Of a stretch of DNA of 64,000 bases, positions 1 through 10,565 are shown piece after piece. The DNA lies in NCBI RefSeq assembly GCF_963675165.1, contig NC_087382.1, positions 6,620,315-6,684,314 of the forward strand, read 5' to 3'. Source of the stretch: Halichondria panicea. Taxonomy: Eukaryota; Porifera; Demospongiae; Suberitida; Halichondriidae. How positions within the stretch are numbered: the stretch's first letter is position 1; every line of letters starts with the position of its first letter. The translations under genes were made by a program, and so were the position numbers. The notes beneath the pieces are model-generated. The model ran no database searches. It worked only from the letters and a program-made list of their open reading frames with translations, and had not been told where the DNA came from.

Positions 1-3000
1 GTGTGAAGGCTATCCATGCTGTAAACGCAGTGCTGTGGCATCCAGGTGAGTAGATATACTCGTGACAAACAGACAAACAAACAAACAAACAAACTAGAGC
101 ACTAAAGTGCAAACCCTCGGCTGGTGACATGATTATAAAGAAACCAGAAATATAATGCAGTGCATATAGTGATGTTGTTATCATGTATGACTTGCACAGC
201 AACTCAGAACATTTGAGAACAGGTAGTGGTACTATAGATATATGCACTGTGGATTAGGATCACAGTAAAGAAGCCTGGAGTCTCAGAGAAGTATGGCTCC
301 AGGTTCTGCATGGAGTAGGATCCCAGTCAGCAGCAGGAGCTATAATTATTCAAGCTTCTACTTTAGTGACCCTCTTCCATTGTTCCTGGTATATACAGCT
401 TTCTACTGTAGTGACCCTGTTCCATCGTTCTTGGTACAGGATCACTTCAGTTATAAGTAACGCATGTGCAAGTTCTGTTCAAGCTACATTTTGCTCGCTT
501 TTATTAGACAAAGAAGCTTTAACACCGAAAGCTGCCACTATCAAAAGTACTAACTTGTTGTGTGGAGGCTACTCATGCTGTAAACGCAGTGCTAGAACAT
601 CCAGGTAAGCAGACCTAGTCACAAGCTTATTCAAGCTTCTTAGCTTTTGCTCGACAAAGAAGCTTTAACATCAAAATCTGCCACTATTTAAACCAAGATA
701 TTGTTATGTGAAGGCTACCTATGCTGCAAACGCAGCGCTATGGCATCCAGGTGAGTAGATATACTAGTGACAAACAGACAAACCAACAGACTACTATACC
801 CGTGGCCGCCCACGCGCGCCTCGGGTAACTAGAGCACTAAAGTGCAAACCCTCGGCTGGTGACATGATTATAAAGAAACCAGAAATATAATGCAGTGCAT
901 GTAGTGATGTTGTTATCATGTATGACTTGCACAGCAACTCAGGAGCAATAAAACTAAACCAGACTGGAGGCATGCTGAAACATTTGAGTACTATAGATAT
1001 ATGCACTGTGGATTAGGATCACAGTAAAGAAGCCTGGAGTCTCAGAGAAGTATGGCTCCAGGTTCTGCATGGAGTAGGATCCCAGTCAGCAGCAGGAGCT
1101 ATAATTCAAGCTTCTACTTTAGTGTTCCATGTTCCTGGTATATACAGCTTTCTACTTTAGTGACCCTGTTCCATCGTTCTTGGTACAGGATCACTTCAGT
1201 TATAAGTAACGCATGTGCAAGTTCTGTTCAAGCTACATTTTGCTCGCTTTTATTAGACAAAGGAGCTTTAACACCGAAAGCTGCCACTATCAAAAGTACT
1301 AACTTGTTGTGTGGAGGCTACTCATGCTGTAAACGCAGTGCTAGAACATCCAGGTAAGCAGACCTAGTCACAAGCTTATTCAAGCTTCTTAGCTTTTGCT
1401 CGACAAAGAAGCTTTAACATCAAAATCTGCCACTATTTAAATCAAGATATTGTTCTGTGAAGGCTACCTATGCTGCAAACGCAGCGCTATGGCATCCAAG
1501 TGAGTAGATATACTCGTGACAAACAGACAAACAAACAAACAAACAAACTAGAGCACTAAAGTGCAAACCCTCGGCTGGTGACATGATTATAAAGAAACCA
1601 GAAATATAATGCAGTGCATGTAGTGATGTTGTTATCATGTATGACTTGCACAGCAACTCAGGAGCAATAAAACTAAACCAGACTGGAGGCATGCTGAAAC
1701 ATTTGAGTACTATAGATATATGCACTGTGGATTAGGATCACAGTAAAGAAGCCTGGAGTCTCAGAGAAGTATGGCTCCAGGTTCTGCATGGAGTAGGATC
1801 CCAGTCAGCAGCAGGAGCTATAATTCAAGCTTCTACTTTAGTGTTCCATGTTCCTGGTATATACAGCTTTCTACTTTAGTGACCCTGTTCCATCGTTCTT
1901 GGTACAGGATCACTTCAGTTATAAGTAACGCATGTGCAAGTTCTGTTCAAGCTACATTTTGCTCGCTTTTATTAGACAAAGGAGCTTTAACACCGAAAGC
2001 TGCCACTATCAAAAGTACTAACTTGTTGTGTGGAGGCTACTCATGCTGTAAACGCAGTGCTAGAACATCCAGGTAAGCAGACCTAGTCACAAGCTTATTC
2101 AAGCTTCTTAGCTTTTGCTCGACAAAGAAGCTTTAACATCAAAATCTGCCACTATTTAAATCAAGATATTGTTCTGTGAAGGCTACCTATGCTGCAAACG
2201 CAGCGCTATGGCATCCAGGTGAGTAGATATACTCGTGACAAACAGACAAACAAACAAACAAACAAACAAACCAACAGACTACTATACCCGCTGGCCGCGG
2301 CACGGCCTCGGGTAACAAACCAACAGACTACTATACCCGTGGCCGCCCACGCGCCTCGGGTAACTAGAGCACTAAAGTGCAAACCCTCGGCTGGTGACAT
2401 GAAACCAAAAGACTGATATAATGCAGTGCATATAGTGATGTTGTTATCATCATCATGCATGACTTGCACAGCAACTCAGGAGCAATAAAACTAAACCAGA
2501 CTGGAGGCATGCTGAAACATTTGAGAACAAGTAGTACTATAGATAATATGCACTGTGGATTAGGATCACAGCAAAGAAGCCTGGAGTCTCAGAGAAGTAT
2601 GGCTCCAGGTCCTGCATGGATCCCAGTCAGCTAAAGCAAGCTTTCTACTTTAGTGACCCTGTTCCATTGTTCCTGGTATATACAGCTTTCTACTTTAGTG
2701 ACCCTGTTCCATTGTTTCTGGACCTGGTACAGGATCACTTCAGTTATAAGTAACGCATGTGCAAGTAAGTTCTGTTCAAGCTACATTTTGCTCGCTTTTA
2801 TTAGACAAAGAAGCTTTAACACCGAAAGCTGCCACTATTAGAAGTACTGACTTGTTATGTGGAGGCTACCCATGCTGTAAACGCAGTGCTAGAGCATCCA
2901 GGTAAGCAGACCCAGTCACAAGCTTGTTCAAGCTTCTTAGCTTTTGCTCGACAAAGAAGCTTTAACATCACAATCTGTCACTATTTAAACCAAGATATTG

Positions 3001-3088
3001 TTGTGTGAAGGCTATCCATGCTGTAAACGCAGTGCTGTGGCATCCAGGTGAGTAGATATACTCGTGACAAACAGACAAACAAACAAAC

Positions 3089-3282
3089 AAACCAACAGAC
3101 TACTATACCCGTGGCCGCCCACGCGCCTCGGGTAACAAACCAACAGACTACTATACCCGTGGCCGCCCACGCGCCTCGGGTAACAAACAGACAGACTACT
3201 ATACCCGTGGCCGCCCACGCGCCTCGGGTAACAAACCAACAGACTACTATACCCGCTGGCCGCGGCGGCCTCGGGTAACTAG
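3089..3282. repeat. 48-bp GC-rich minisatellite, four copies
   Basis: The unit AACCAACAGACTACTATACC followed by a GC-rich half repeats at 48-bp spacing. Each unit contains nested inverted repeats: ACCCG with CGGGT outside, CGTGG with CCACG inside. Each copy could therefore fold into a short hairpin. Single or double copies are also found near 787-832, 2266-2362 and 5086-5128. Confidence 0.9.
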
Positions 3283-4280
3283 AGCACTAAAGTGCAAACC
3301 CTCGGCTGGTGACATGATTAAAAAGAAACCAGAAATATAATGCAGTGCATACAGTGATGTTGTACGTATGACTTGCACAGCAACTCAGGAGCAATAAAAC
3401 TAAACCAGACTGGAGGCATGCTGAAACAAACATTTGAGAACAGGTAGTGGTACTATAGATATATGCACTGTGGATTAGTGGATTAGGATCACAGTAAAGA
3501 AGCCTGGAGTCTCAGAGAAGTATGGCTCCAGGTTCTGCATGGAGTAGGATCCCAGTCAGCAGCAGGAGCTATAATTCAAGCTTCTACTTTAGTGACCCTG
3601 TTCCATTGTTCCTGGTATATACAGCTTTCTACTTTAGTGACCCTGTTCCATCGTTCTTGGTACAGGATCACTTCAGTTATAAGTAACGCATGTGCAAGTT
3701 CTGTTCAAGCTACATTTTGCTCGCTTTTATTAGACAAAGAAGCTTTAACACCGAAAGCTGCCACTATCCAAAGTACTAACTTGTTGTGTGGAGGCTACTC
3801 ATGCTGTAAACGCAGTGCTAGAGCATCCAGGTAAGCAGACCTAGTCACAAGCTTATTCAAGCTTCTTAGCTTTTGCTCGACAAAGAAGCTTTAACAGCAA
3901 AATCTGCCACTATTTAAATCAAGATAAGATATTGTTGTGTGAAGGCTATCCATGCTGTAAACGCAGTGCTGTGACATCCAGGTGAGTAGATATACCTGTG
4001 ACAAACAAACAAACAGACAAACTAGAGCACTAAAGTGCAAACCCTCGGCTAGCTGGTGACATGATTATAATGCAGTGCATACGGTGATGTTGTTATCACG
4101 TATGACTTGCACAGCAACTAAGGAGCAATACAACTAAACCAGACTGGAGGGATGCTGAAAATTTGAGAACAGGTAGTGGTACTATAGATATATGCACTGT
4201 GGATTAGGATCACAGCAAAGAAGCTTGGAGTCTCAGAGAAGTATGGCTCCAGGTCCTGCATGGAATAGGATCCCATTTAG

Positions 4281-4604
4281 CAAGAGTTTATGATAGAGAG
4301 AGAGTATCGAACGTAGGCATACTGTACATCAGATGTATGCGGAGAGTAACGTGACTTCCTGTATCTGTCACAAGCTTGGAATTTGCACACTGACCAATCC
4401 AGTGTGGGTGATGTAATCTATCAAGAAAGTAGATTACATCACCCACACTTGGATGGGTTGATAGATTACATCACCCACGCTTGGATTGGTCAGTGTGCAA
4501 ATTCCAAGCTTGTGACCGATACAGGAAGTCACGTTACTCTCCGCATACATCTGATGTACAGTATGCCTACGTTCGATACTCTCCCTCTCTATCATAAACT
4601 CTTG
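4281..4604. mobile_element. Foldback/MITE-like element inside a satellite unit
   Basis: The two halves are inverted copies: CAAGAGTTTATGATAGAGAG begins the left arm and its complement ends the right arm. Arms of about 150 bp include AAGCTTGGAATTTGCACACT and its complement. It interrupts the satellite sequence between GGATCCCA and GCAGCAGGAG. Flanks CATTTAG and CAGTTAG may be a degraded target duplication. No coding capacity. A diverged relative lies at 55909-56188. Confidence 0.85.
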
Positions 4605-5884
4605 CAGTTAGCTAAGCAGCAGGAGCTATAATTCAAGCTTTCTACTTTAGTGACCCTGTTCCATTGTTCCTGGTATATACAGCTTTCTACTTTAGTGACC
4701 CTGTTCCATCGTTCTTGGTACAGGATCACTTCAGTTATAAGTAACGCATGTGCAAGTTCTGTTCAAGCTACATTTTGCTCGCTTTTATTAGACAACGAAG
4801 CTTTAACACCGAAAGCTGCCACTATCCAAAGTACTAACTTGTTGTGTGGAGGCTACTCATGCTGTAAACGCAGTGCTAGAACATCCAGGTAAGCAGACCT
4901 AGTCACAAGCTTGTTCAAGCTTCTTAGCTTTTGCTCGACAAAGAAGCTTTAACATCAAAATCTGCCACTACTTAAAGCAAGATATTGTTGTGTGAAGGCT
5001 ATCCATGCTGTAAACGCAGTGCTGTGGTACCAAGGTGAGTAGATATACCTGTGACAAACAAACAGACAAACAAACAAACAAACCAACAGACTACTATACC
5101 CGTGGCCGCCCACGCGCCTCGGGTAACTAGAGCACTAAAGTGCAAACCCTCGGCTGGTGACATGATTAAAAAGAAACCAGAAATATATAAGCATATAGTG
5201 ATGTTGTTATATCATGTATGACTTGCACAGCAACTCAGGAGCAATAAAACTAAACCAGACTGGAGGCATGCTGAAACATTTGAGAACAGGTAGTGGTACT
5301 ATAGATATATGCACTGTGGATTAGGATCACAGTAAAGAATCCTGGAGTCTCAGAGAAGTATGGCTCCAGCATAGATACTGTAAGTAATTTATAGTATCTA
5401 TGGCTCCAGGTTCTGCATGGAGTAGGATCCCAGTCAGCAGCAGGAGCTATAATTCAAGCTTCTACTTTAGTGACCCTGTTCCATTGTTCCTGGTATATAC
5501 AGCTTTCTACTTTAGTGACCCTGTTCCATCGTTCTTGGTACAGGATCACTTCAGTTATAAGTAACGCATGTGCAAGTTCTGTTCAAGCTACATTTTGCTC
5601 GCTTTTATTAGACAAAGGAGCTTTAACACCGAAAGCTGCCACTATCAAAAGTACTAACTTGTTGTGTGGAGGCTACTCATGCTGTAAACGCAGTGCTAGA
5701 ACATCCAGGTAAGCAGACCTAGTCACAAGCTTCTTAGCTTTTGCTCGACAAAGAAGCTTTAACATCAAAATCTGCCACTATGTAAATCAAGATATTGTTG
5801 TTTGAAGGCTATCCATGCTGTAAACGCAGTGCTGTGACATCCAGGTGAGTAGAAAAGCCCATCACAAACAAACAAACAAACAAA

Positions 5885-6094
5885 CAAACCAACAGACTAC
5901 TATACCCGTGGCCGCCCACGCGCCTCGGGTAACAAACAAACCAACAGACTACTATACCCGTGGCCGCCCACGCGCCTCGGGTAACAAACGAACCAACAGA
6001 CTACTATACCCGTGGCCGCCCACGCGCCTCGGGTAACAAACAGACAAACAGACAGACTACTATAACCTGTGGCCGCCCACGCGCCTCGGGTTAA
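5885..6094. repeat. 48-bp minisatellite, second large array
   Basis: Four copies of the same hairpin-forming unit as at 3089-3282, spaced by short CAAA-type tracts. It ends the satellite domain. The last copy differs slightly (AACCTGTGG for ACCCGTGG), as expected for an array edge. Confidence 0.88.
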
Positions 6095-6118
6095 TAATCA
6101 ATGTCCTTTGCTGTTTAG

Positions 6119-6228
6119 GCTTCACATCAGGGAAAAAGAAAAGTGGACATGGAGTAGCTAAACTCAACAAAAAGAGTAAAGACAAAACAGACTTAGAGCT
6201 TGTCAGTAGTGTAAACTTACTTCTCTAG
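6119..6228 (+). CDS. Possible lysine-rich terminal exon
   Basis: A good acceptor (TTTGCTGTTTAG) precedes an open stretch of about 35 codons ending in TAG. In that frame it encodes a Lys/Ser-rich peptide with GKKKSGHGVAKLNKKSKDK. It lies directly downstream of the satellite whose modules end in splice donors, so it could be the last exon of a transcript that runs through the array. No similarity recognised. The phase of the preceding exon cannot be settled from sequence, so the coding frame is a guess. Confidence 0.25.
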
Positions 6229-6287
6229 AGTAATTCCCAGCTTCTGAGTGATCTCTAGTGAGCTAGAAACAGTTGAAATACAACCTG

Positions 6288-6430
6288 TGTAATACGTGAT
6301 TCTTTACACTCTAGAACGTGGATGCTTCTAGATAAGATAAGCTACTTTCTCTTAGTATTTTAGTTCCACACATGGGCAAATCAATAGTGACATCATACAT
6401 CACATGAGCTATCTATTACATAATACTACA
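6288..6430 (-). repeat. 3' LTR of the gypsy element
   Basis: Direct repeat of 10418-10560. Relative to the minus-strand gene this is the downstream LTR. Immediately before it on the minus strand lies the purine-rich run AAGAAGGGGAGA (plus-strand 6431-6442), the expected polypurine tract for plus-strand DNA priming. Confidence 0.95.
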
Positions 6431-6472
6431 TCTCCCCTTCTTAGGGTTCATTGTTCTTAGTTCTCGATTAGT

Positions 6473-9400
6473 TCAATTCCGTGAAGGGTCGAATCGGTCA
6501 ACTTCTCTTCGTTCTCTATGACTCCTTCGAACGGTTCTAGTCGGTTGTTCTGGTTCGCTGTCGTCTCCACTATCGTCTCCCCTGTCTCTAGGAGTTTCAA
6601 TAAGGTTTCTTCTGTTCCTGCGATAAGTACCCTCTTGGGTCTCCACAGTGTACGATCGGGGTGCAACTTCCTCTGTCACTATTCCCTCGGACTCCCTATC
6701 TGGCATCCATACTAGGGTTCCTGGGTCCAATGGAGGTACATCTCTCACTCCATAGTGTTTGTCAAAAGTATCCTTTTGTTTTGCACGGAGTGTTTGTTCT
6801 TTCGTTCTCAGTGAGGCAGTTGGTATTTTCGGCTCTCGCATTTCTCTAGTAACTGGAACTTTCGTCCTGAGTCTTCTGTTCATTAGCAACTGTGCTGGAC
6901 TGTATCCATTGGAGAGTGGCGTTGTCCGATATGCTAATAAAGCACTATAGGGATCCTTCTCCCTCTTCAATAGGCTCTTGAGTGTACCTATGGCTCGCTC
7001 CGCTTCGCCATTGCTCTGTGGGTGATAGGGGCTTGCTGTTATATGTTGGAAGTGGTAATTGTCAGCAAATTCCTCGTACTTCTTTGAGCTGTATTGAGGT
7101 CCGTTATCTGAAACTACTATCTCTGGGATTCCATGTCTCGCAAAGATACTCTTTGTTTGGAGGACCACTTCGTCTGTCGTGGTCTGTTTCAACTTCTCAA
7201 CTTCCATGTAACGGGAGTAATAGTCAATAATCATTAGATAATTCTCCTTTTTCCATTCGAACATGTCCGTTCCAACTTTCTGCCACGGTAGGTCAGGGAA
7301 TTCCGTAGGAATCAGGGGTTGGTGTCTTAGATTTTGGAGCTTGTAGCATTCGGGGCAATTCTTCACCAGTTCTTCTAACTGTTCGGCTAGGCCTGGCCAC
7401 CATACTGATACCCGTGCTTTTCGTCGGCACTTTTCGATCCCTTGATGACCTTGGTGTATCTTATCGAGCATCTGGAATCGCATCTCTGATGGAATGATTA
7501 TACGATTTCCTCGCATGAGTAGTCCATTCTGAACAGAGATTTCGGATAACACAGAGTAGTAAGGACGAATTGCTCCCGTTAGTGCTGTCCGTTCCGGCCA
7601 TCCTTCTTTGCAATATGTTTTGATCTGGCTGCATGTTTCATCTAGCTCCTGCTTTTGTTTGACTTCTTCAAGCACCTTGTCTGAGGCTGGGAGGCTTCGC
7701 ATTACTGCCTGTATGTAAGCATCTCCTTCTTGGTCCAACTGTTGGTCTTCCGTCGTTGGGAGGCCTGTCGGCGCTCTTGATAACATATCTGCAACTACCA
7801 GATCTTTCCCTGGTATATGTTCTATGTTGAATCGATACCGCAACATCCTCATTCGAAACCGCTGCACTCGGATCGGGAGTTCTTCTAGTGCTTTGACACT
7901 GAAAAGTGGCACGAGGGGCTTGTGATCGGTTTGGATTAGGAAATCAAGTCCTAATAGGTAGTCAGAAAATCGTTCACAGGCCCAGGTAAGCGCTAAGGCT
8001 TCCTTTTCGATTTGTGCGTACCTCTGTTCTGTGGGCGTCATCGACCGGGACACATATCCAACTGGTTTCAGCTCTCTTGTCAATTGTTGTTGCAAGAGTG
8101 TTGCGCCTAGGCCGTACGAAGACGCGTCTGCAGACACCACTGTCTTCAATGTTGGGTCAAAAAATGCCAGGACCGGGCTGGTTGTCAACCTCTGCTTTAT
8201 TGTCGTGAAGGCTTTCTGCTGAGGTGCTTCCCACGTCCAATGGTTTCCTTTAATGAGGAGGTCTCTTAGCGGTTTCGTCTCCTCTGCCAAATTGGGGGCA
8301 AACTTGCTCATTTGGTTGACCGTGCCCAAAAACCTGCGGACTTCGCTGACACTTGTAGGGGCTGATATGTTTTGGATTGCTTGAATCTTGTCTGGGTCGG
8401 CTCGAACTCCTGACTCGTCCACGATGTGACCTAGGAAGGACACCCGGGTCTTTGAAAATTCACATTTCTCCTTATTTAGGGTGAGGCCTGCTTCTTGCAG
8501 TTTGCGGAGTACCTCTGATAATCGCTTGTCGTGCTCTTCCTGTGTCTGTCCATGGATCAAGATATCATCAATCAAGCAGACTACTCCATCTTTATCTCCT
8601 ACGAGCTCGGACATCCGTCGTTGGAAATGCTCCGGGGCTGACGTTATCCCAAACGGTAACCTGTGAAAACAGAATCTGCCAAAGGGGGTTATGAAAGTAG
8701 TGAGCGGAATAGACTCGGGTGACAGGGGTATTTGCCAAAATCCAGAATTGGCATCTAGTTTGGAAAAAACTTTTGCACCTGCCAGCTGGCCAAGTACCTG
8801 GTCTACGGACGGTAACGGGTGTCTCTCTCTACACACACTATTGTTCAATCGTGTTAAGTCCACACAGATACGTACCTTTCCGTTTGATTTGGGAGCCACC
8901 ACCATGCCAGCACACCAATCCGTTGGTTCCTGGATCTTCTGGATGACTCCTTGTGACACCATCCTGTCGAGCTCGGCCTTCACTCTTTTCTTGAGGGGAA
9001 TTGGTACTCTCCTTGGTGTCGTGAGAGCGTAAGGTTTGGCTCCGTCTTGCAATTTGATCGTATATTCACCTTGCAATTTGCCTAAACCTGTGAAGAGACT
9101 TGGATGTTGCTCTATTTGGCTCTGTTTTTCCACTTGCACTTCTTCGATTCGTTTGACTAGCCCTAGTGCTTGTATCGCTGGCTGTCCTAGGAGTGGCTTG
9201 TGTAGGCGTTTTACCACGTACATCTCCTGTTCGAATTTGTTTCTCTTGTGTTTGAGTTTTCCCATGAAGTGACCCATCACTGGGATGACCGCATTGTTTG
9301 GGCCTCGGAATATTTGATGCACCTTTGAGAGTGTGGGGCTCCCTATCTTTTTGTACACTTCTTCTGGGATGAGGCTTGCTTCGGCTCCAGTGTCGATTTG

Positions 9401-10330
9401 GAATTCAGTGGGTTTTCCGTTCAGTTCTATCGAAATTGTCCACTGGTTGTCTCCTTTTGAGTGTACTGCTCCTAGGAACACTTCTTCGTCACTATCTTCA
9501 TCACTATCATACTCTTCGTGATGAACTTTTCCAATGTTCTTTGTTCTACATACTGCTTGATAATGGCCTCTTTTTCCACAAGATCGACACTCGGCTTCTT
9601 TGGCAGGACATTGCTGTCTGTCATGGAGGGGCGATTTCCCACATCTGTAACAGCTAAGTTTTTGGTCGGGGCGTTTTGACCCCGATTGTTTCTGAAATTG
9701 TTTCTTCGGAGGTCCTCTGCCTTTGTGAACTGCCTGTACATTCTTCTCCTTGTTCCGAATCGCTGACTGCTGGCTCTTCACTGACTCTGCTTCTCTTGTC
9801 TGTGTAACTGCCTTTTGTAATGTCAGGTCAGGGTCCAGTTGGAGCTTTAGTGACAGTCCTGTGTCACGTATGCCTACAACAATCTTGTCTCTGATCATCT
9901 CCTCCTTCAAGGCTCCGTATGCGCACTTCTCCGCTTGAGCATAGAGTGCTGTTATAAAGACATCGACTGCTTCGCCCTCCTCTTGGATCCTTCGATTGAA
10001 CATGGCTCTCTCATATATAACATTTGTCCGTTTGACGAAATGTGAGTTGAACTTGCCCTTGACAACATCATAGTCACCTTTTTCGTCTTCTGATAGCGTG
10101 AAAGAGTGGAATATATCATCTGCTTCAGGTACCATTGTATAAATGAGTGTGTTGACTTGAGTTATTGCTGTCCTGTCACTTAGTCCAGACGCACTTCGAA
10201 ACCGCTCAAACCTTCGAATCCATTTAGTCCATTCGGTCGGTGTGTTGAAGCTAAATGCTTCAGGAGGAGTTACTTGATATGTGGCCATGGCCATCTGGTC
10301 TCTGCTTTCGTACGAATGTGTACTTCGCAA
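6473..10330 (-). CDS. Gag-pol polyprotein, gypsy-type, intact
   Basis: 1285 aa in one frame. Gag-like region at about residues 20-200. Two zinc knuckles: residues 227-241 (C-x2-C-x5-H-x4-C, one residue longer than usual) and 248-261 (C-x2-C-x4-H-x4-C). Aspartic protease DTGA at 313-316. Reverse transcriptase at about 440-640 with LDANSGFWQIP (D526) and the catalytic LIDD box at 586-589, replacing the usual YxDD. RNase H with D735, E775 and D802. Integrase with zinc-binding H959, H962, C992, C995 and catalytic D1022, D1075 and E1111 (D-35-E spacing). No chromodomain recognised; the C-terminus is charged. A second in-frame Met (residue 13) is an alternative start. No stop or frameshift interrupts the frame, so the element may be competent or only recently silenced. 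Confidence 0.97.
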   Translation of the reverse strand: MRSTHSYESRDQMAMATYQVTPPEAFSFNTPTEWTKWIRRFERFRSASGLSDRTAITQVNTLIYTMVPEADDIFHSFTLSEDEKGDYDVVKGKFNSHFVKRTNVIYERAMFNRRIQEEGEAVDVFITALYAQAEKCAYGALKEEMIRDKIVVGIRDTGLSLKLQLDPDLTLQKAVTQTREAESVKSQQSAIRNKEKNVQAVHKGRGPPKKQFQKQSGSKRPDQKLSCYRCGKSPLHDRQQCPAKEAECRSCGKRGHYQAVCRTKNIGKVHHEEYDSDEDSDEEVFLGAVHSKGDNQWTISIELNGKPTEFQIDTGAEASLIPEEVYKKIGSPTLSKVHQIFRGPNNAVIPVMGHFMGKLKHKRNKFEQEMYVVKRLHKPLLGQPAIQALGLVKRIEEVQVEKQSQIEQHPSLFTGLGKLQGEYTIKLQDGAKPYALTTPRRVPIPLKKRVKAELDRMVSQGVIQKIQEPTDWCAGMVVAPKSNGKVRICVDLTRLNNSVCRERHPLPSVDQVLGQLAGAKVFSKLDANSGFWQIPLSPESIPLTTFITPFGRFCFHRLPFGITSAPEHFQRRMSELVGDKDGVVCLIDDILIHGQTQEEHDKRLSEVLRKLQEAGLTLNKEKCEFSKTRVSFLGHIVDESGVRADPDKIQAIQNISAPTSVSEVRRFLGTVNQMSKFAPNLAEETKPLRDLLIKGNHWTWEAPQQKAFTTIKQRLTTSPVLAFFDPTLKTVVSADASSYGLGATLLQQQLTRELKPVGYVSRSMTPTEQRYAQIEKEALALTWACERFSDYLLGLDFLIQTDHKPLVPLFSVKALEELPIRVQRFRMRMLRYRFNIEHIPGKDLVVADMLSRAPTGLPTTEDQQLDQEGDAYIQAVMRSLPASDKVLEEVKQKQELDETCSQIKTYCKEGWPERTALTGAIRPYYSVLSEISVQNGLLMRGNRIIIPSEMRFQMLDKIHQGHQGIEKCRRKARVSVWWPGLAEQLEELVKNCPECYKLQNLRHQPLIPTEFPDLPWQKVGTDMFEWKKENYLMIIDYYSRYMEVEKLKQTTTDEVVLQTKSIFARHGIPEIVVSDNGPQYSSKKYEEFADNYHFQHITASPYHPQSNGEAERAIGTLKSLLKREKDPYSALLAYRTTPLSNGYSPAQLLMNRRLRTKVPVTREMREPKIPTASLRTKEQTLRAKQKDTFDKHYGVRDVPPLDPGTLVWMPDRESEGIVTEEVAPRSYTVETQEGTYRRNRRNLIETPRDRGDDSGDDSEPEQPTRTVRRSHRERREVDRFDPSRN

Positions 10331-10399
10331 CTGTTGTGGTTAGTCACAAAAAAGTAGCTTGATGCACTCGAGATTCGTTTTATTCTCTAAAGGAAGTGT

Positions 10400-10417
10400 A
10401 TCTCACTGCTGCCACCA
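10400..10417 (-). promoter_or_regulatory. Primer-binding site, tRNA-Leu type
   Basis: Directly inside the 5' LTR on the minus strand the sequence reads TGGTGGCAGCAGTGAGAT. It begins with TGG, complementary to a tRNA CCA end. From memory it matches the complement of the 3' end of metazoan tRNA-Leu (AAG/TAA type) except at about two positions. Confidence 0.6.
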
Positions 10418-10560
10418 TGTAATACGTGGTTCTTTACACTCTAGAACGTGGATGCTTCTAGATAAGATAAGCTACTTTCTCTTAGTATTTTAGTTCCACA
10501 CATGGGCAAATCAATAGTGACATCATACATCACATGAGCTATCTATTACATAATACTACA
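10418..10560 (-). repeat. 5' LTR of the gypsy element
   Basis: Direct repeat of 6288-6430 with one visible difference (GTGGTTC against GTGATTC near the start). It lies upstream of the minus-strand gene and would carry its promoter. No clear TATA box assigned. Confidence 0.95.
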
Positions 10561-10565
10561 ACCTG

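Larger units (their letters stand above)
1..5850 (+). other. Fifteen exon-like modules with consensus 5' splice sites
   Basis: Each unit holds two related modules of about 97 bp that share ACAAAGAAGCTTTAACA at the start and the core TGCTGYAAACGCAG. Type A ends CCAG|GTAAGC, with the last exon base at 604, 1353, 2072, 2901, 3830, 4888 and 5708. Type B ends CCAG|GTGAGT (two copies vary to CCAA or CAAG), at 45, 750, 1499, 2218, 3047, 3981, 5034 and 5844. Type A is preceded by a pyrimidine-rich stretch ending TTTTATTAG, a plausible acceptor. Type A reads open in one frame as a short Cys-rich peptide containing CGGYSCCKRSARTS. Type B carries stops in every frame. I infer exons of a tandemly amplified transcript, perhaps non-coding; the splice signals are observed, transcription is not. 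Confidence 0.45.
1..6108. repeat. Satellite array, eight units of 0.7-1.05 kb
   Basis: The same sequence recurs with the landmark GTGAAGGCTA (or a close variant) at 3, 708, 1457, 2176, 3005, 3939, 4992 and 5802, giving periods of 705, 749, 719, 829, 934, 1053 and 810. Length differences come from a variable CAAA tract, a 48-bp minisatellite that occurs in 0 to 4 copies, and one foldback insertion. Copies are very similar, including shared small indels, which suggests recent amplification or gene conversion. Short open frames in the array are interrupted by stops and do not form one protein. The array continues beyond the left edge of the window. Confidence 0.95.
6288..10560 (-). mobile_element. 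Complete Ty3/gypsy LTR retrotransposon
   Basis: A 4273-bp element bounded by 143-bp direct LTRs that begin TG and end CA and differ at a single base that I can see. It is flanked on both sides by ACCTG (6283-6287 and 10561-10565), a perfect 5-bp target site duplication. One intact gag-pol frame fills the interior on the minus strand. Near-identical LTRs and the uninterrupted frame show that the insertion is young. The single gag-pol frame and overall domain style recall K02A2.6-like (Mag-type) gypsy elements of invertebrates; that placement is inference. Confidence 0.97.

Noticed and set aside
150..235. Possible box C/D snoRNA in each satellite unit (GTGATGTTG near 170)
   Set aside because: A C-box-like GTGATGT is present, but no D box or terminal stem at the right distance was found.
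3012..3278. Open frames across the 48-bp minisatellite on both strands
   Set aside because: A 48-bp period is a multiple of three, so any frame without a stop stays open. The repetitive peptides are a by-product.
366..5712. Repeated 80-101 aa open frames in the satellite
   Set aside because: They arise from the same satellite unit in each copy, start at arbitrary Met codons and run through splice-site-like signals; I treat them as exon-like modules, not as separate proteins.
6518..9938. Plus-strand open frames opposite gag-pol
   Set aside because: They are antisense shadows of the intact 1285-aa minus-strand frame.
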